Positions 1 through 8,334 of a stretch of 64,000 nt of DNA are shown here, one piece after another. The notes under the pieces are model-generated. The model did not search any database and was not told where the DNA came from. It saw only the letters and a list, made by a program, of their open reading frames with translations. The position numbers were made by a program, and so were the translations under genes. The DNA is from Pseudomonadota bacterium (GTDB taxonomy: Bacteria; Pseudomonadota; Alphaproteobacteria; Rhodobacterales; Rhodobacteraceae). Position 1 is the first letter of the stretch; every line of letters starts with the position of its first letter. Location: positions 1,702,226-1,766,225 of the forward strand of contig JBCAYL010000001.1 of the NCBI GenBank assembly GCA_038533575.1, written 5' to 3'.

Positions 1-68
1 GGACGGCGTTTGCCGGACGCGCGCGCATCGGCTATCTTCCTTGGAAACAAGGCAGAGCAGCCACTCAC

Positions 69-1082
69 ATGACAGCCCTCAAGGAATATGTCCGGCTCGA
101 GACGTCCGGCCTTTGGCGCGCTGACGCGGAGGCACAGCTGCGCGAGGTCGTGGTGTCCTTCGGCGATGCGACGCTCGTGATTTCCGACACCGCCGGTCGC
201 CCGCTTACCCATTGGTCGCTGGCGGCGGTGGACCGCGTGAACCCGAAAGACCTCCCCGCCCTGTTCGCGCCGGCCGCAGGGGAAGAGACCGAGACCCTCG
301 AAATCGAAGATCCGCACATGATCGACGCCATCGGGCAGGTGCAGCGCGCCATCCAGCGCGCGCGGCCGAAGCCCGGGCGCCTGCGCTGGGCGATCCTCGG
401 CGTCACGACGGCCACCCTCGCCTGGCTCGGAGTGTTCTGGCTCCCCGGCGCGGTGAAGGAGCACACGCTGCGCGTGCTGCCCGAGGTCAAGCGCGAGGAA
501 ATCGGGCGACAGCTCCTGGCCGAGACGGCGCGCATCGCGGGCCAACCCTGCGCCGATCCTTTCGGGACGGCCGCGCTCCGGCGGCTCGAGGCGCGCGTGG
601 CGCCGGAGGCCACGCTCCATGTCCTGCGCGATGGTCTGCGCTCCACGGCGGCGCTGCCCGGCGGGCAGATCCTCATCGGGCGCGCGGTGATCGAAGATCA
701 CGACGATCCGGCGGTGCTGGCGGGCTATGTCGTGGCGCAGATCGCGCGGGCGGAGGTCCATGATCCCTTGGGCAAGCTTCTCGAGCATACGGGGGCATTC
801 GGCGCGATGCAGCTTCTGACCACGGGCGCCCTCTCCGCGCGGACCTATGAAAGCTATGCCGAGGCCGTGCTGCTCGCGCCGCCGCGCGCCGTGCCCGAGG
901 AGCCGCTCTTGCGCGCCTTTGCCGAGCGTGGGGTCGCGGCGACCCCGTTCGCCTATGCGGTGGACATCACTGGCGAGACGACCCTCGGCCTCATTGAGGC
1001 GGACCCGTTCGCCCTCGCGCCGCCAGAGCAGCCCATCGAGGACGGCGACTGGCTCGCTCTTCAGGAAATCTGCGCCGGCTGA
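69..1082 (+). CDS. Membrane-anchored protein resembling an inactive M48 peptidase
   Basis: A 337-residue protein with no safe family name. Residues 1-100 are soluble and charged, a single membrane helix spans about 105-127, and the rest is a predicted periplasmic or soluble domain. Around 185-230 the pattern LPGGQILI...DDPAVLAGYVVAQIARAE follows the layout of M48 metallopeptidases (LPGG strand, acidic loop, then the HExxH helix), but AQIAR (about 223-227) stands where HExxH should be, so zinc binding and catalysis look lost. Resemblance to M48 is my inference from pattern only. The ATG at 69 is the first start. It is convergent with the SPOR-domain gene and has no operon partner to its right; its left neighbour lies outside the window. 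Confidence 0.7.
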   Translation: MTALKEYVRLETSGLWRADAEAQLREVVVSFGDATLVISDTAGRPLTHWSLAAVDRVNPKDLPALFAPAAGEETETLEIEDPHMIDAIGQVQRAIQRARPKPGRLRWAILGVTTATLAWLGVFWLPGAVKEHTLRVLPEVKREEIGRQLLAETARIAGQPCADPFGTAALRRLEARVAPEATLHVLRDGLRSTAALPGGQILIGRAVIEDHDDPAVLAGYVVAQIARAEVHDPLGKLLEHTGAFGAMQLLTTGALSARTYESYAEAVLLAPPRAVPEEPLLRAFAERGVAATPFAYAVDITGETTLGLIEADPFALAPPEQPIEDGDWLALQEICAG

Positions 1083-1105
1083 GGCGCAGGGGCCCACGCA
1101 GGGGC

Positions 1106-2413
1106 CTACTTGCGCGCGAAGGCCCGCGTGAAGCCCTGCGCCCGCGTGATGCCCAGCGCGCGATCGAGATCGGCGGCGTTGGCAAAGGGCCCGAGCACGA
1201 TGACCTGCCGCTTCTGCCCCTGCCGCGTGTACTTGCCGATACGCGTGGGGATCCCTGCATTGGCCAGCTTTTGCGCCGCGCTCCTGGCCGCTTCCATGTC
1301 CGCGAAAGTCGCGACCTGGATGTGCCGGTTGGCCAACGTGCGCGCAGGGGCCGCCGTGACGGCGGGCGCGGAGCGGGTGGCGATCACCGGGCTCTGCCCG
1401 GTCGCCTGTGTCGTGGCAGCTGGGCCTGCCGCCGCCTGTGCCGTGGTCTCCCCCACCCGGTTCGCAGGCGTCGCCCGGTAGGTGGCGGCGATATCGCGGC
1501 GGGTGATGCTGCTGACATCAGTGTTCGGATAGGTCAGCCCGGGGAACTCGTGCCCCACGACCCGGCGCGTGCGGCGGTCATAGAGGCGGTGCGGCTTCGA
1601 GCGGGTCCAGGCCAGGTCGTAGCCCTGCGCCGTGCCGGTGACACCGGCGACCACGTCCACGCGGCCCGGAAGCCCACGCTGCGGGTTGAGCCGGCCATCG
1701 TCGAAGGCCGCCTCATAGCCCTTCGGAATCGCGGGGACGGAGACCGTGCGCGCGGCGCGCGTGGCCACGGCGGCGGTGCCCGCACCGGCGGAGATAACGC
1801 GGATGCCCGAGGATGGGCTCTGGGCCTGCGGTCCGCAGCGCACGCCCGTGGCGTTGTGCCATGCATTGGAGACGGCGTCGGCATTCGGGCAATTGCCCGG
1901 CCCACCGGTAGGGCCGAGGCGCTGTGTCTGGGCTGTCTGGGTCGTCGGCGCGGCCTGCGTCGGTTGGGGCGCGGCGGGCGCAGGCGCGGCAAGCACGGGC
2001 GCGGCTGCCACGCGACGCACGGTGCGCGGTGCGGCTGTGGGTTGCGGCGCGGCGGCGGCACGAGCCTGTCGCGGGGCCTGCGCGGGCGTGGCTGCCGGAG
2101 CTGGGGTGGCGCTCGGGGCCGGTGCGGCGCTCGGAGCCGGGGCCGCGGCCACGCGAGACGGCGCGCCGAAGGTCGGCGTCTGCCCGCAGATGACCCGCCT
2201 GTTGCGCGAGACCCGGGGTACCCAGGTCACGTTCCCGTCCACCCCGGCGCGCAGGTAGACGCATCCGTCATTGTCCACGAAGCTCCGCCCTTCGTAGCTG
2301 GCCGGGGGGAAGTTCACCGGGATCGACCCTTCGGCGAGCGATTTGGCGGAGGCGCTGGAGGCGAAGCCCAGCCCCGCGATCAGGGCAGCAGCGGCCATGG
2401 ATGAAAGTCGCAT
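1106..2413 (-). CDS. SPOR-domain secreted envelope protein
   Basis: A protein of about 435 residues with an N-terminal signal peptide (basic start, Ala/Leu core ending ASSASAKS near residue 23), a small domain with two cysteines and VPRVSRNRR at about 40-80, a long Ala/Pro/Thr-rich linker (about 90-180), a second domain that mentions RLYDRRTRRVVGHEFPGLTYPN, and a C-terminal SPOR domain (last 75 residues, starting RHIQVATFAD) of the kind that binds denuded peptidoglycan at septa. This suggests a periplasmic or outer-envelope cell-wall or division role. I chose the ATG at 2413, six codons inside the longest frame, because it begins the signal peptide and follows GGGGGA. That purine run is part of a hairpin, annotated separately. 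Confidence 0.85.
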   Translation of the reverse strand: MRLSSMAAAALIAGLGFASSASAKSLAEGSIPVNFPPASYEGRSFVDNDGCVYLRAGVDGNVTWVPRVSRNRRVICGQTPTFGAPSRVAAAPAPSAAPAPSATPAPAATPAQAPRQARAAAAPQPTAAPRTVRRVAAAPVLAAPAPAAPQPTQAAPTTQTAQTQRLGPTGGPGNCPNADAVSNAWHNATGVRCGPQAQSPSSGIRVISAGAGTAAVATRAARTVSVPAIPKGYEAAFDDGRLNPQRGLPGRVDVVAGVTGTAQGYDLAWTRSKPHRLYDRRTRRVVGHEFPGLTYPNTDVSSITRRDIAATYRATPANRVGETTAQAAAGPAATTQATGQSPVIATRSAPAVTAAPARTLANRHIQVATFADMEAARSAAQKLANAGIPTRIGKYTRQGQKRQVIVLGPFANAADLDRALGITRAQGFTRAFARK

Positions 2414-2420
2414 ATGTATC

Positions 2421-2441
2421 CCCCAACACAAAATGTTGGGG
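2421..2441 (-). promoter_or_regulatory. Hairpin overlapping the ribosome binding site of the SPOR gene
   Basis: A perfect inverted repeat with 8-bp arms, CCCCAACA and TGTTGGGG, around a 5-base A/T-rich loop. On the minus-strand mRNA the 3' arm carries the G-rich Shine-Dalgarno run that ends about 7 bases before the ATG at 2413. Folding would hide the ribosome binding site, so translation could depend on melting or on a protein. It could also be an operator. The palindrome is seen directly; the function is inferred. Confidence 0.5.
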
Positions 2442-2484
2442 TAAGATGCACCAATTGCCCTACTGAGTAAAGCGCGCAGACCCT

Positions 2485-3114
2485 TTATTTGGTGCCGAAC
2501 ATGCGATCACCCGCATCCCCTAGGCCGGGCACAATATATCCTTTCTCGTTGAGGCGCGCGTCCACTGCCGCTGTGACGATCTCCACGTCCGGATGGGCCG
2601 CCTGCATGGCCGCGACCCCCTCCGGCGCCGCAAGAAGGCACAGGAAGCGGATATCGCGCGCACCGGCCTCCTTGAGCTTATTGATGGCCGCGATGGAGCT
2701 GTTGCCGGTGGCCAGCATGGGATCGACGGCAATCACCACCCGCTCGCCCAGCGCCTCCGGGACCTTGAAATAGTACTCCACCGGCTCCAGCGTCGCCTCG
2801 TCGCGGTAGAGCCCGATGAAGCCCACCCGCGCCGAGGGGATGAGCTCCAGCACCCCGTCGAGGAGCCCGTTGCCCGCCCGCAGGATGGAGATCAGCGCCA
2901 GCTTCTTGCCCGCCAGCGTCGGCGCCTCCATCTCTTCGATGGGGGTGTCGATCGTTTTCTTGGTGAGCGGCAGCGCGCGCGTGACCTCGTAGGCGAGGAG
3001 CTGGCTGATCTCCCGCAGGAGCTGGCGGAAGACCGCTGTGGGCGTGTCCCGTTCCCGCATGAGCGTCAGTTTGTGCTGCACGAGCGGGTGCGTGACGATG
3101 GTGAGCTTGGTCAT
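2485..3114 (-). CDS. upp: Uracil phosphoribosyltransferase
   Basis: Converts uracil and PRPP to UMP in the cytosol. The 209-residue length is standard for Upp. The PRPP-binding loop [10 protein letters not shown] sits near residues 130-139 and the uracil-binding C-terminal segment [13 protein letters not shown] near 193-205. The ATG at 3114 overlaps the stop of the adenosine deaminase gene by 4 bases (ATGA), so translation is probably coupled. It is the last gene of the five-gene salvage operon read from about 6943 down to 2485. No convincing U-tract terminator is visible before the SPOR gene. Confidence 0.97.
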   Translation of the reverse strand: MTKLTIVTHPLVQHKLTLMRERDTPTAVFRQLLREISQLLAYEVTRALPLTKKTIDTPIEEMEAPTLAGKKLALISILRAGNGLLDGVLELIPSARVGFIGLYRDEATLEPVEYYFKVPEALGERVVIAVDPMLATGNSSIAAINKLKEAGARDIRFLCLLAAPEGVAAMQAAHPDVEIVTAAVDARLNEKGYIVPGLGDAGDRMFGTK

Positions 3115-4082
3115 GGCTGGTCCAGTCTTTTGGCGATCTCGGCGCGGGTCTCTTCATCGCAGAAGGCCGCGGCGAGCGCGTTGGCGTTCATCTCCGCGAA
3201 GTCTTCTTCGCCCCAGCCGAAGGTGCGGGCGAGCCCGTCGAATTCGCGGGTCATGGTGGTGTCGAAAAAGGGCGGATCATCGGTGGAAACGGTGACCTTC
3301 ACGCCGCGCGCGCGGAGGGTCTCGATCGGGTGCTTGTCGAGGCTCGGATAGACCCCGAGAAACACGTTCGAGCCCGGGCAGCATTCAAGCGTCACGCCCG
3401 CCTCCGCCAGATCGTCCATCAGCGCGGGGTCCTCGGCGGCGCGCACGCCATGCCCGATCCGCGCGAGCCCCCATGTCTGCCAGGCGTCGCGAATGCTGGC
3501 CGCATCGCCCCATTCCCCGGCATGGCCGGTGAGGTGCAGCCCCGCTTCGCGGGCGCAATCGAAGGCCCAGGTGAACTCCGACGGCTTGCCCATGAGCTCC
3601 GCCCCGGCGATGCCAAAGCCGCGCACGAAGCTGCCGAAGGTCTCCGCCGCGCAGAGTGCGGGCGCCTTGGAGCGCTCGGGTCCGAAATGGCGGATTGCCG
3701 TGACGATGCCCTTGAGCGTCACCCCTTCCACATGCGCCTCCTCCATGGCGGCGAGATATTCGCGCCATGCGCCCACGTCGCCGCCGCCGCAGAAATCGGG
3801 GCTCACGAAGGTCTCGGCATAGACGACGCCTTGCGCCGCAAGCTCCTCGAGCACCGCCTGCGTGAGCCGCTTGAAGGCGTCGGGACCCGTCAGGACGGAA
3901 CAGGCCGCCTCGTAGACGCTCAGGAAGTGGTCGAAATCGCGGTAGGCATAGCCGCCATCGGGCTTGAAGATCGCGCTCAGGTCCTTGCCCTGCTCGGCGG
4001 CGAGGCCGCGGATGAAGTCCGGCGGCGCGGCCCCTTCGAGATGGAGATGAAGCTCGATCTTGGGCATGTCCTTATAGCTCAC
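3111..4082 (-). CDS. add: Adenosine deaminase
   Basis: Hydrolyses adenosine and deoxyadenosine to inosine and deoxyinosine plus ammonia. The metal-binding HLHLEG motif is at the N terminus (about residues 11-16), followed by TGHAGEW, the GHGV segment, and STDDPPFF near the C terminus, all typical of the zinc deaminase family. I start it at GTG 4082 (about 323 residues); the open frame extends further upstream, but that part is arginine-rich overlap with deoB. The GTG shares GTGA with the deoB stop, and the add stop shares ATGA with the upp start. It feeds purine deoxynucleosides into the pathway completed by DeoB. Confidence 0.95.
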   Translation of the reverse strand: MSYKDMPKIELHLHLEGAAPPDFIRGLAAEQGKDLSAIFKPDGGYAYRDFDHFLSVYEAACSVLTGPDAFKRLTQAVLEELAAQGVVYAETFVSPDFCGGGDVGAWREYLAAMEEAHVEGVTLKGIVTAIRHFGPERSKAPALCAAETFGSFVRGFGIAGAELMGKPSEFTWAFDCAREAGLHLTGHAGEWGDAASIRDAWQTWGLARIGHGVRAAEDPALMDDLAEAGVTLECCPGSNVFLGVYPSLDKHPIETLRARGVKVTVSTDDPPFFDTTMTREFDGLARTFGWGEEDFAEMNANALAAAFCDEETRAEIAKRLDQP

Positions 4083-5236
4083 AGCACGGCCCTCCCCGGC
4101 CCTTCGGAGGCGAGCCCCAGATGAGCGGCCACGGTGGCACCCACATCGGCGAAGGCCATGGGGGGCAGCGCCCCGCCGGGATCGCCAGGCCGATGGATCA
4201 GGACCGGCACCTGCTCCCGCGTGTGTTCCGTTCCCGGCCAGCTCGGATCGTTCCCGTGATCGGCGGTGATAACGAGCATGTCGCTCGCGCGCAGGGTTTC
4301 GAGAAGGCGCGGCAGCGCGCCGTCGAACCATTCGAGATGCGCCCGGTATCCCGGGATATCGCGCCGGTGGCCGTAGAGGCTGTCGAATTCCACGAAATTG
4401 GCGAAGGTCAGACTGCCGTCCTCGGCCTCTTCTCCGAGGCGCACGAGGTGCTCGAAGAGGGCGCGGTCCGAGCCCTTCACGACGTCGCTGATCCCGCGCA
4501 TGGAGAAGATGTCGCCGATCTTGCCCACGGCGTGGACGGGGCGCCCGGCCTTCTCAGCCCAGTCGCAGAGCGTGTCGGCGGGCGGCAGGATCGCGTAATC
4601 CTTGCGGTTGCCGGTACGCTCGAAAGCGCCCGGCGCGCCCACGAAGGGCCGCGCGATGACCCGGCCTACCTTCATGGCATGGAGCCGTGGCGCGAGCGCC
4701 TTGCAGAGGTCGAGCAGCCGATCGAGGCCGAACGCTTCCTCGTGGGCCGCGATCTGAAAGACGCTGTCGGCGGAGGTGTAGCAGATGGGCCATCCCGTCC
4801 GCAGGTGCTCTTCCCCGAGGCGCGCGATGACCTCCGTACCGGAGGCGTGGCAATTGCCGAGGATGCCGTCGGTGCCCGCGGCCTCCGCGGCGGCGCGGGT
4901 GATCTCGTCCGGGAAAGCCGGCACTCCGTGGGGGAAGAAGTGCCAGTCCCACGGCACGGGGAGGCCAGCGAGCTCCCAATGGCCTGACGGCGTGTCCTTA
5001 CCGGGCGACACCTCGGTGGCCGCGCCCCAATGCCCCGCTTTCCAGGGGCCGAGGGCCGCCACGCCCGAGGCGGCCCCGAGCGCCGCGCCGAGGCCCAGCG
5101 CACTCAGGTGGGGGACATCGAGGCCCGTCTCCGCGATGTGGCCCACGGTATTGGCTCCCTCGTCTCCGAAATCGGCGGCGTCAGGCGCACCACCGATGCC
5201 TACGGAGTCGAGGACGACGAGAAACGCGCGGCTCAT
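4079..5236 (-). CDS. deoB: Phosphopentomutase
   Basis: Interconverts deoxyribose 1-phosphate and deoxyribose 5-phosphate (also ribose phosphates). The 385-residue alkaline-phosphatase-superfamily protein begins VVLDSVGIGGAPDA, carrying the metal-binding Asp, has the insertion typical of prokaryotic phosphopentomutases, and ends with the second metal site ITADHGNDPSWPGTEHTRE. The TPSG loop with the acceptor Thr is visible as GKDTPSGHWE near residue 86. It overlaps deoA upstream (ATGA) and add downstream (GTGA). It links nucleoside phosphorolysis to central sugar phosphates. No deoC is present in this window. Confidence 0.97.
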   Translation of the reverse strand: MSRAFLVVLDSVGIGGAPDAADFGDEGANTVGHIAETGLDVPHLSALGLGAALGAASGVAALGPWKAGHWGAATEVSPGKDTPSGHWELAGLPVPWDWHFFPHGVPAFPDEITRAAAEAAGTDGILGNCHASGTEVIARLGEEHLRTGWPICYTSADSVFQIAAHEEAFGLDRLLDLCKALAPRLHAMKVGRVIARPFVGAPGAFERTGNRKDYAILPPADTLCDWAEKAGRPVHAVGKIGDIFSMRGISDVVKGSDRALFEHLVRLGEEAEDGSLTFANFVEFDSLYGHRRDIPGYRAHLEWFDGALPRLLETLRASDMLVITADHGNDPSWPGTEHTREQVPVLIHRPGDPGGALPPMAFADVGATVAAHLGLASEGPGRAVL

Positions 5237-6540
5237 GGCCCGATCCGATCGTGGATGAGGTCCGGGGAGACCCTCCGTTCACCAGCGACCTCCACTGCCG
5301 CGCGCACGGCTGCGATGGCAGCCTCGGCGGCGTCCTCGCTGGCCGCATGGACGAAGGCCAGCGGGGCACCGGCCTCCACGGAGGTGCCCAGGGGCGCCAC
5401 GTGCGAGAGCCCCACGGCCGGGTCGATGCGGTCGGTCTCCACCCGTCGCCCGCCGCCGAGCGCCACCACCGCGTGGCCGAGAGCCGTGCCGTCCCAGCCG
5501 GTGACGAACCCGTCCTCCGGGGCCTCCACCGGGCGCTGGACAGGGGCTTGGGCGAGGTGCCCGCCGGGGCGCTCGACGATGCTCTCCGGCCCGCCCTGCG
5601 CGCTGATCATCCGCGCGAAGCGCTCCGCCGCCTGCCCCTTCTCGAGCGCGCGGGTGAGCTTGAGGTTGGCCTCCGCTTCCGTCTCGCAGACGCCCGAAAG
5701 GACGAGAAGCTCCGCCCCGAGGGCGAGCGCCACCTCCACCACGGGCCCCCGCGCCTCGCCGCGGAGCACGTCGATCACGGCCGCCACCTCGAGCGCGTTT
5801 CCCAAGGCCGGCAGAAGCGGCTGGGACATGTCGGTGATGAGCGCCGCCGTGGGGCATCCCGCCCCGTTGGCCGTCGTCACGAGGCTCTGGGCCAGCGCGC
5901 GCGCCTCGCCCGATGTCTTCATGAAGGCCCCGGAGCCCACCTTCACGTCGAGCACGAGCGCCTCGAGCCCGGCGGCGAGCTTTTTCGAGAGGATCGAGGC
6001 CGTGATCAGATCGAGCGACGGGACCGTGCCGGAGACATCGCGGATCCGGTAGAGCCGCCGGTCCGCCGGAGCGATCCGCTCCGTGGGCCCGACGATGGCG
6101 GCCCCTGCCGCGCGCACGAGGCCGCGCAGCTCTTCGGTGCTCACGTCGACGCTCACGCCCGGGATCGCCTCGAGCTTGTCGAGGGTGCCGCCGGTATGCC
6201 CGAGCCCCCGCCCGGAGATCATCGGCACGAAGACCCCGAGCGCCGCGAGCATGGGCGCGAGGAGAAGCGAGACGGCATCGCCCACCCCGCCGGTGGAATG
6301 CTTGTCGAGCACGGGCCCCGGCAGATCCCAGCGCATCACATCGCCCGAATCCCGCATGCCCGTCGTCAGCGCGACGCGGCCCGCCTCCCCGAGCCCCTGC
6401 AGGCAGACCGCCATGGCAAAGGCCCCGCCCTGCGCATCGCTCACGGTGCCGTCTCCCAGACCGCGCGCGAAGGCGGCGAGGTCTTCGGCGGCGGGGCGGT
6501 GGCCCTGCCGCAGACCGTCGATCAGGAGCCGCGCATCCAC
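5233..6540 (-). CDS. deoA: Thymidine phosphorylase
   Basis: Phosphorolyses thymidine and deoxyuridine to the base and deoxyribose 1-phosphate. The protein is about 435 residues. It carries the family signature SGRGLGHTGGTLDKLE and the phosphate-binding KHSTGGVGD, both intact. I chose GTG 6540 (reading VDARLLIDGLRQG), which lies 4 bases after the cdd stop and matches the usual N terminus. A second GTG at 6570 would overlap cdd by about 25 bases and is less likely. The gene overlaps deoB downstream by 4 bases. It is the second gene of the salvage operon. Confidence 0.95.
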   Translation of the reverse strand: MDARLLIDGLRQGHRPAAEDLAAFARGLGDGTVSDAQGGAFAMAVCLQGLGEAGRVALTTGMRDSGDVMRWDLPGPVLDKHSTGGVGDAVSLLLAPMLAALGVFVPMISGRGLGHTGGTLDKLEAIPGVSVDVSTEELRGLVRAAGAAIVGPTERIAPADRRLYRIRDVSGTVPSLDLITASILSKKLAAGLEALVLDVKVGSGAFMKTSGEARALAQSLVTTANGAGCPTAALITDMSQPLLPALGNALEVAAVIDVLRGEARGPVVEVALALGAELLVLSGVCETEAEANLKLTRALEKGQAAERFARMISAQGGPESIVERPGGHLAQAPVQRPVEAPEDGFVTGWDGTALGHAVVALGGGRRVETDRIDPAVGLSHVAPLGTSVEAGAPLAFVHAASEDAAEAAIAAVRAAVEVAGERRVSPDLIHDRIGP

Positions 6541-6544
6541 GGGC

Positions 6545-6943
6545 TCAGCTTTTGTCCATGTGCGCGGCACCGAAGGCGCCGGGTAGCAGCGCGCCGATGC
6601 TGGTGACGAGCGTCGCCCCGCCGGTGGTCGCCAGCGTCACGCGCACGCCTGCCGCGCCGAATTCCGCAAGCTTCTGGCGGCACCCGCCGCAGCACGGCAC
6701 AGGCTCCGGGCTGTCGGCGATGACGGCGACCTCGGTGATCTCGTATTCCCCCGCCGCGGCCATGGCCGCGATGGCGCCCGCTTCCGCGCAGGTGCCCTCA
6801 GGATAGGCGACGTTCTCCACGTTGCAGCCCGCGTAGATCGCGCCCGAGGCGGTCCGGATCGCCGCCCCCACCTTGAAATCGGAATAGGGGGCGTGGGCAT
6901 TTTCCCGGACGGCACGCGCAGCGGCTAGGAGATCGTCAGACAT
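6545..6943 (-). CDS. cdd: Cytidine deaminase
   Basis: Deaminates cytidine and deoxycytidine to uridine and deoxyuridine. It is a 132-residue homotetramer-type enzyme with the zinc signatures CAEAGAI (catalytic Glu) and PCCGGCRQ, and the N-terminal NAHAPYSDFKVGAA segment. The ATG at 6943 is supported by homology: the upstream part of the open frame is not enzyme-like. It is the first gene of the operon cdd-deoA-deoB-add-upp, whose promoter should lie in 6944-7084; I see no clear consensus there. Confidence 0.96.
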   Translation of the reverse strand: MSDDLLAAARAVRENAHAPYSDFKVGAAIRTASGAIYAGCNVENVAYPEGTCAEAGAIAAMAAAGEYEITEVAVIADSPEPVPCCGGCRQKLAEFGAAGVRVTLATTGGATLVTSIGALLPGAFGAAHMDKS

Positions 6944-7084
6944 CTCTCCGTTCTGGCCAGTGCGGCGGAAAATGGCAACCGAGCCGGGACAAGATTCTTG
7001 GCCGCAGCCGCGCTTCTCCTGCGACGTTAGCCCGGCGCGGTCGGGCATCGCCGCCGCATCCGAAGGACGCCGCCCCAGCCCCGT

Positions 7085-8173
7085 TCAGGGCGTGATCTCG
7101 GTCCGGAAGGCGCCGGGCAGCGCCACTTCGAGGATCTCGACATCCGCGCTCGGCGCACTGAGGCGCGTGGACAGCCCCGGCGGGATGACGAAGGCATCCC
7201 CGGCGGCGAGCACCTGCGGCGCCTGCCCTTCTCCCTCGAGCGTCACCTCGCCCGCCATCACGAAGCTGAAATGGATGTCAGCGTCGTGGGACGCCCAGGC
7301 GGGGGTGCCCTCGCCGCGACGGACGACGTGGACATGGGCCACCCCGCCGGTGTGGTCGGCGATCGTGGTGTCCCGGCTCTCAAAGCCCGGCAGCCGGAAG
7401 GGCTGCCACGCGGCCCCCTCGGCCCGGTGATGGACAAAGCGCTGCCCGTCCCAGTCCCGCTCAGGGCGCAGCGCGGCGGTGGGCAGCTCCATCTCGTGGT
7501 CGATCGTGGTCACGTGTTCCGCAGGCACGCCGATCTCGATCACCTCGATATTGTCGGAGGCATAGAGCACGCGGTGCCGGATCTCCGGCGGCTGGATCAC
7601 GCAATTCCCGGCATGGAGGCGGAAGGGTTCGCCCTGGTCTTCGTAGACGAGATCGACCCAGCCCCGGTAGCAGAAGATGAGCTGAAACCCGATGGAGTGG
7701 TAATGCACCGTGTCGGGCACGGGCCCGCCATCCGGGATCCGGATATGGGAGGCGATGATGGAACCGCCGAGCCGCGAGGGGATGAGATCGCGGTACTGCA
7801 TGCCCGCGCGCCCGATCACCCAGGGTGCCTGATCGGCGAGGCGGCGGACGACGAAATCGTGTTCCGTCGGGGGCATCACGACCGGTGCCGCGAGGGGCGC
7901 GATCTCCACGCGCGTGCCGGAGGGCGCGGTGAGCTCGGTCTCGCCGCCCGCGATGAGCACGGGATCATCGCAGAGGATGCGCAGGTGCCCCGGGGGGCCC
8001 TCGAGGCCCGCGTCGAACCTGAGCCGCAGGCCAAAGCCCGACAGCACCACGACGCGCGGGTCATCGGCCGGGTAGATCTCGTCCAGGCGAAATCCCAGGC
8101 GCTTGGTGAAGAACGGGATATCCTCCCGCACGTCACGGGCCGGCAGCACGACCTCTGCTCTGATGTTCTGCAT
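7085..8173 (-). CDS. Glyoxalase-like/double-cupin fusion protein
   Basis: A 362-residue protein of unknown substrate with three beta-barrel units. Residues 1-100 look like a glyoxalase/VOC half (AEVVLPARDVREDIPFFTKRLGF). A first cupin at about 140-225 contains DTVHYHSIGFQLIFCYRGWVDLVYEDQG and HAGNCVIQPPEIRHRV. A second cupin at about 270-355 contains HVHVVRRGEG, FSFVMAGEVTLEGEG and AGDAFVIPPG. Metal-ligand histidines are present in the first cupin (HYHS, RHRV). The second ends PPGLSTRL, so its second His-containing motif is weak. The gene stands alone between cdd and the malic enzyme gene; no operon partner identifies the substrate. Confidence 0.8.
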   Translation of the reverse strand: MQNIRAEVVLPARDVREDIPFFTKRLGFRLDEIYPADDPRVVVLSGFGLRLRFDAGLEGPPGHLRILCDDPVLIAGGETELTAPSGTRVEIAPLAAPVVMPPTEHDFVVRRLADQAPWVIGRAGMQYRDLIPSRLGGSIIASHIRIPDGGPVPDTVHYHSIGFQLIFCYRGWVDLVYEDQGEPFRLHAGNCVIQPPEIRHRVLYASDNIEVIEIGVPAEHVTTIDHEMELPTAALRPERDWDGQRFVHHRAEGAAWQPFRLPGFESRDTTIADHTGGVAHVHVVRRGEGTPAWASHDADIHFSFVMAGEVTLEGEGQAPQVLAAGDAFVIPPGLSTRLSAPSADVEILEVALPGAFRTEITP

Positions 8174-8216
8174 GCGCCGCCCTCTCTCGCGTGCCGGACC
8201 TTGCCCGGGACATCTC

Positions 8217-8263
8217 CCTCCGTGGGTACCTCCACGGGCGGAGGTCCCGGGTCAAGCCCGGGA
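8217..8263. repeat. Two adjacent inverted repeats upstream of malic enzyme gene
   Basis: Two back-to-back hairpins. The first (8217-8244) pairs CCTCCGTGG with CCACGG and CGGAGG around GTACCT. The second (8245-8263) is the perfect TCCCGGG-TCAAG-CCCGGGA. The second matches a form of palindrome that recurs in alphaproteobacterial intergenic DNA. They lie between the divergent cupin and maeB genes, so they are not simple terminators for either. A REP-like element or a regulator site is possible. Confidence 0.5.
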
Positions 8264-8334
8264 CGGGTGCAGCTCCGCCGTGGACAACGCGCGACCCGCC
8301 GCATAGCAAAAGAAAAACCGCTTGGGAGGGCCGC

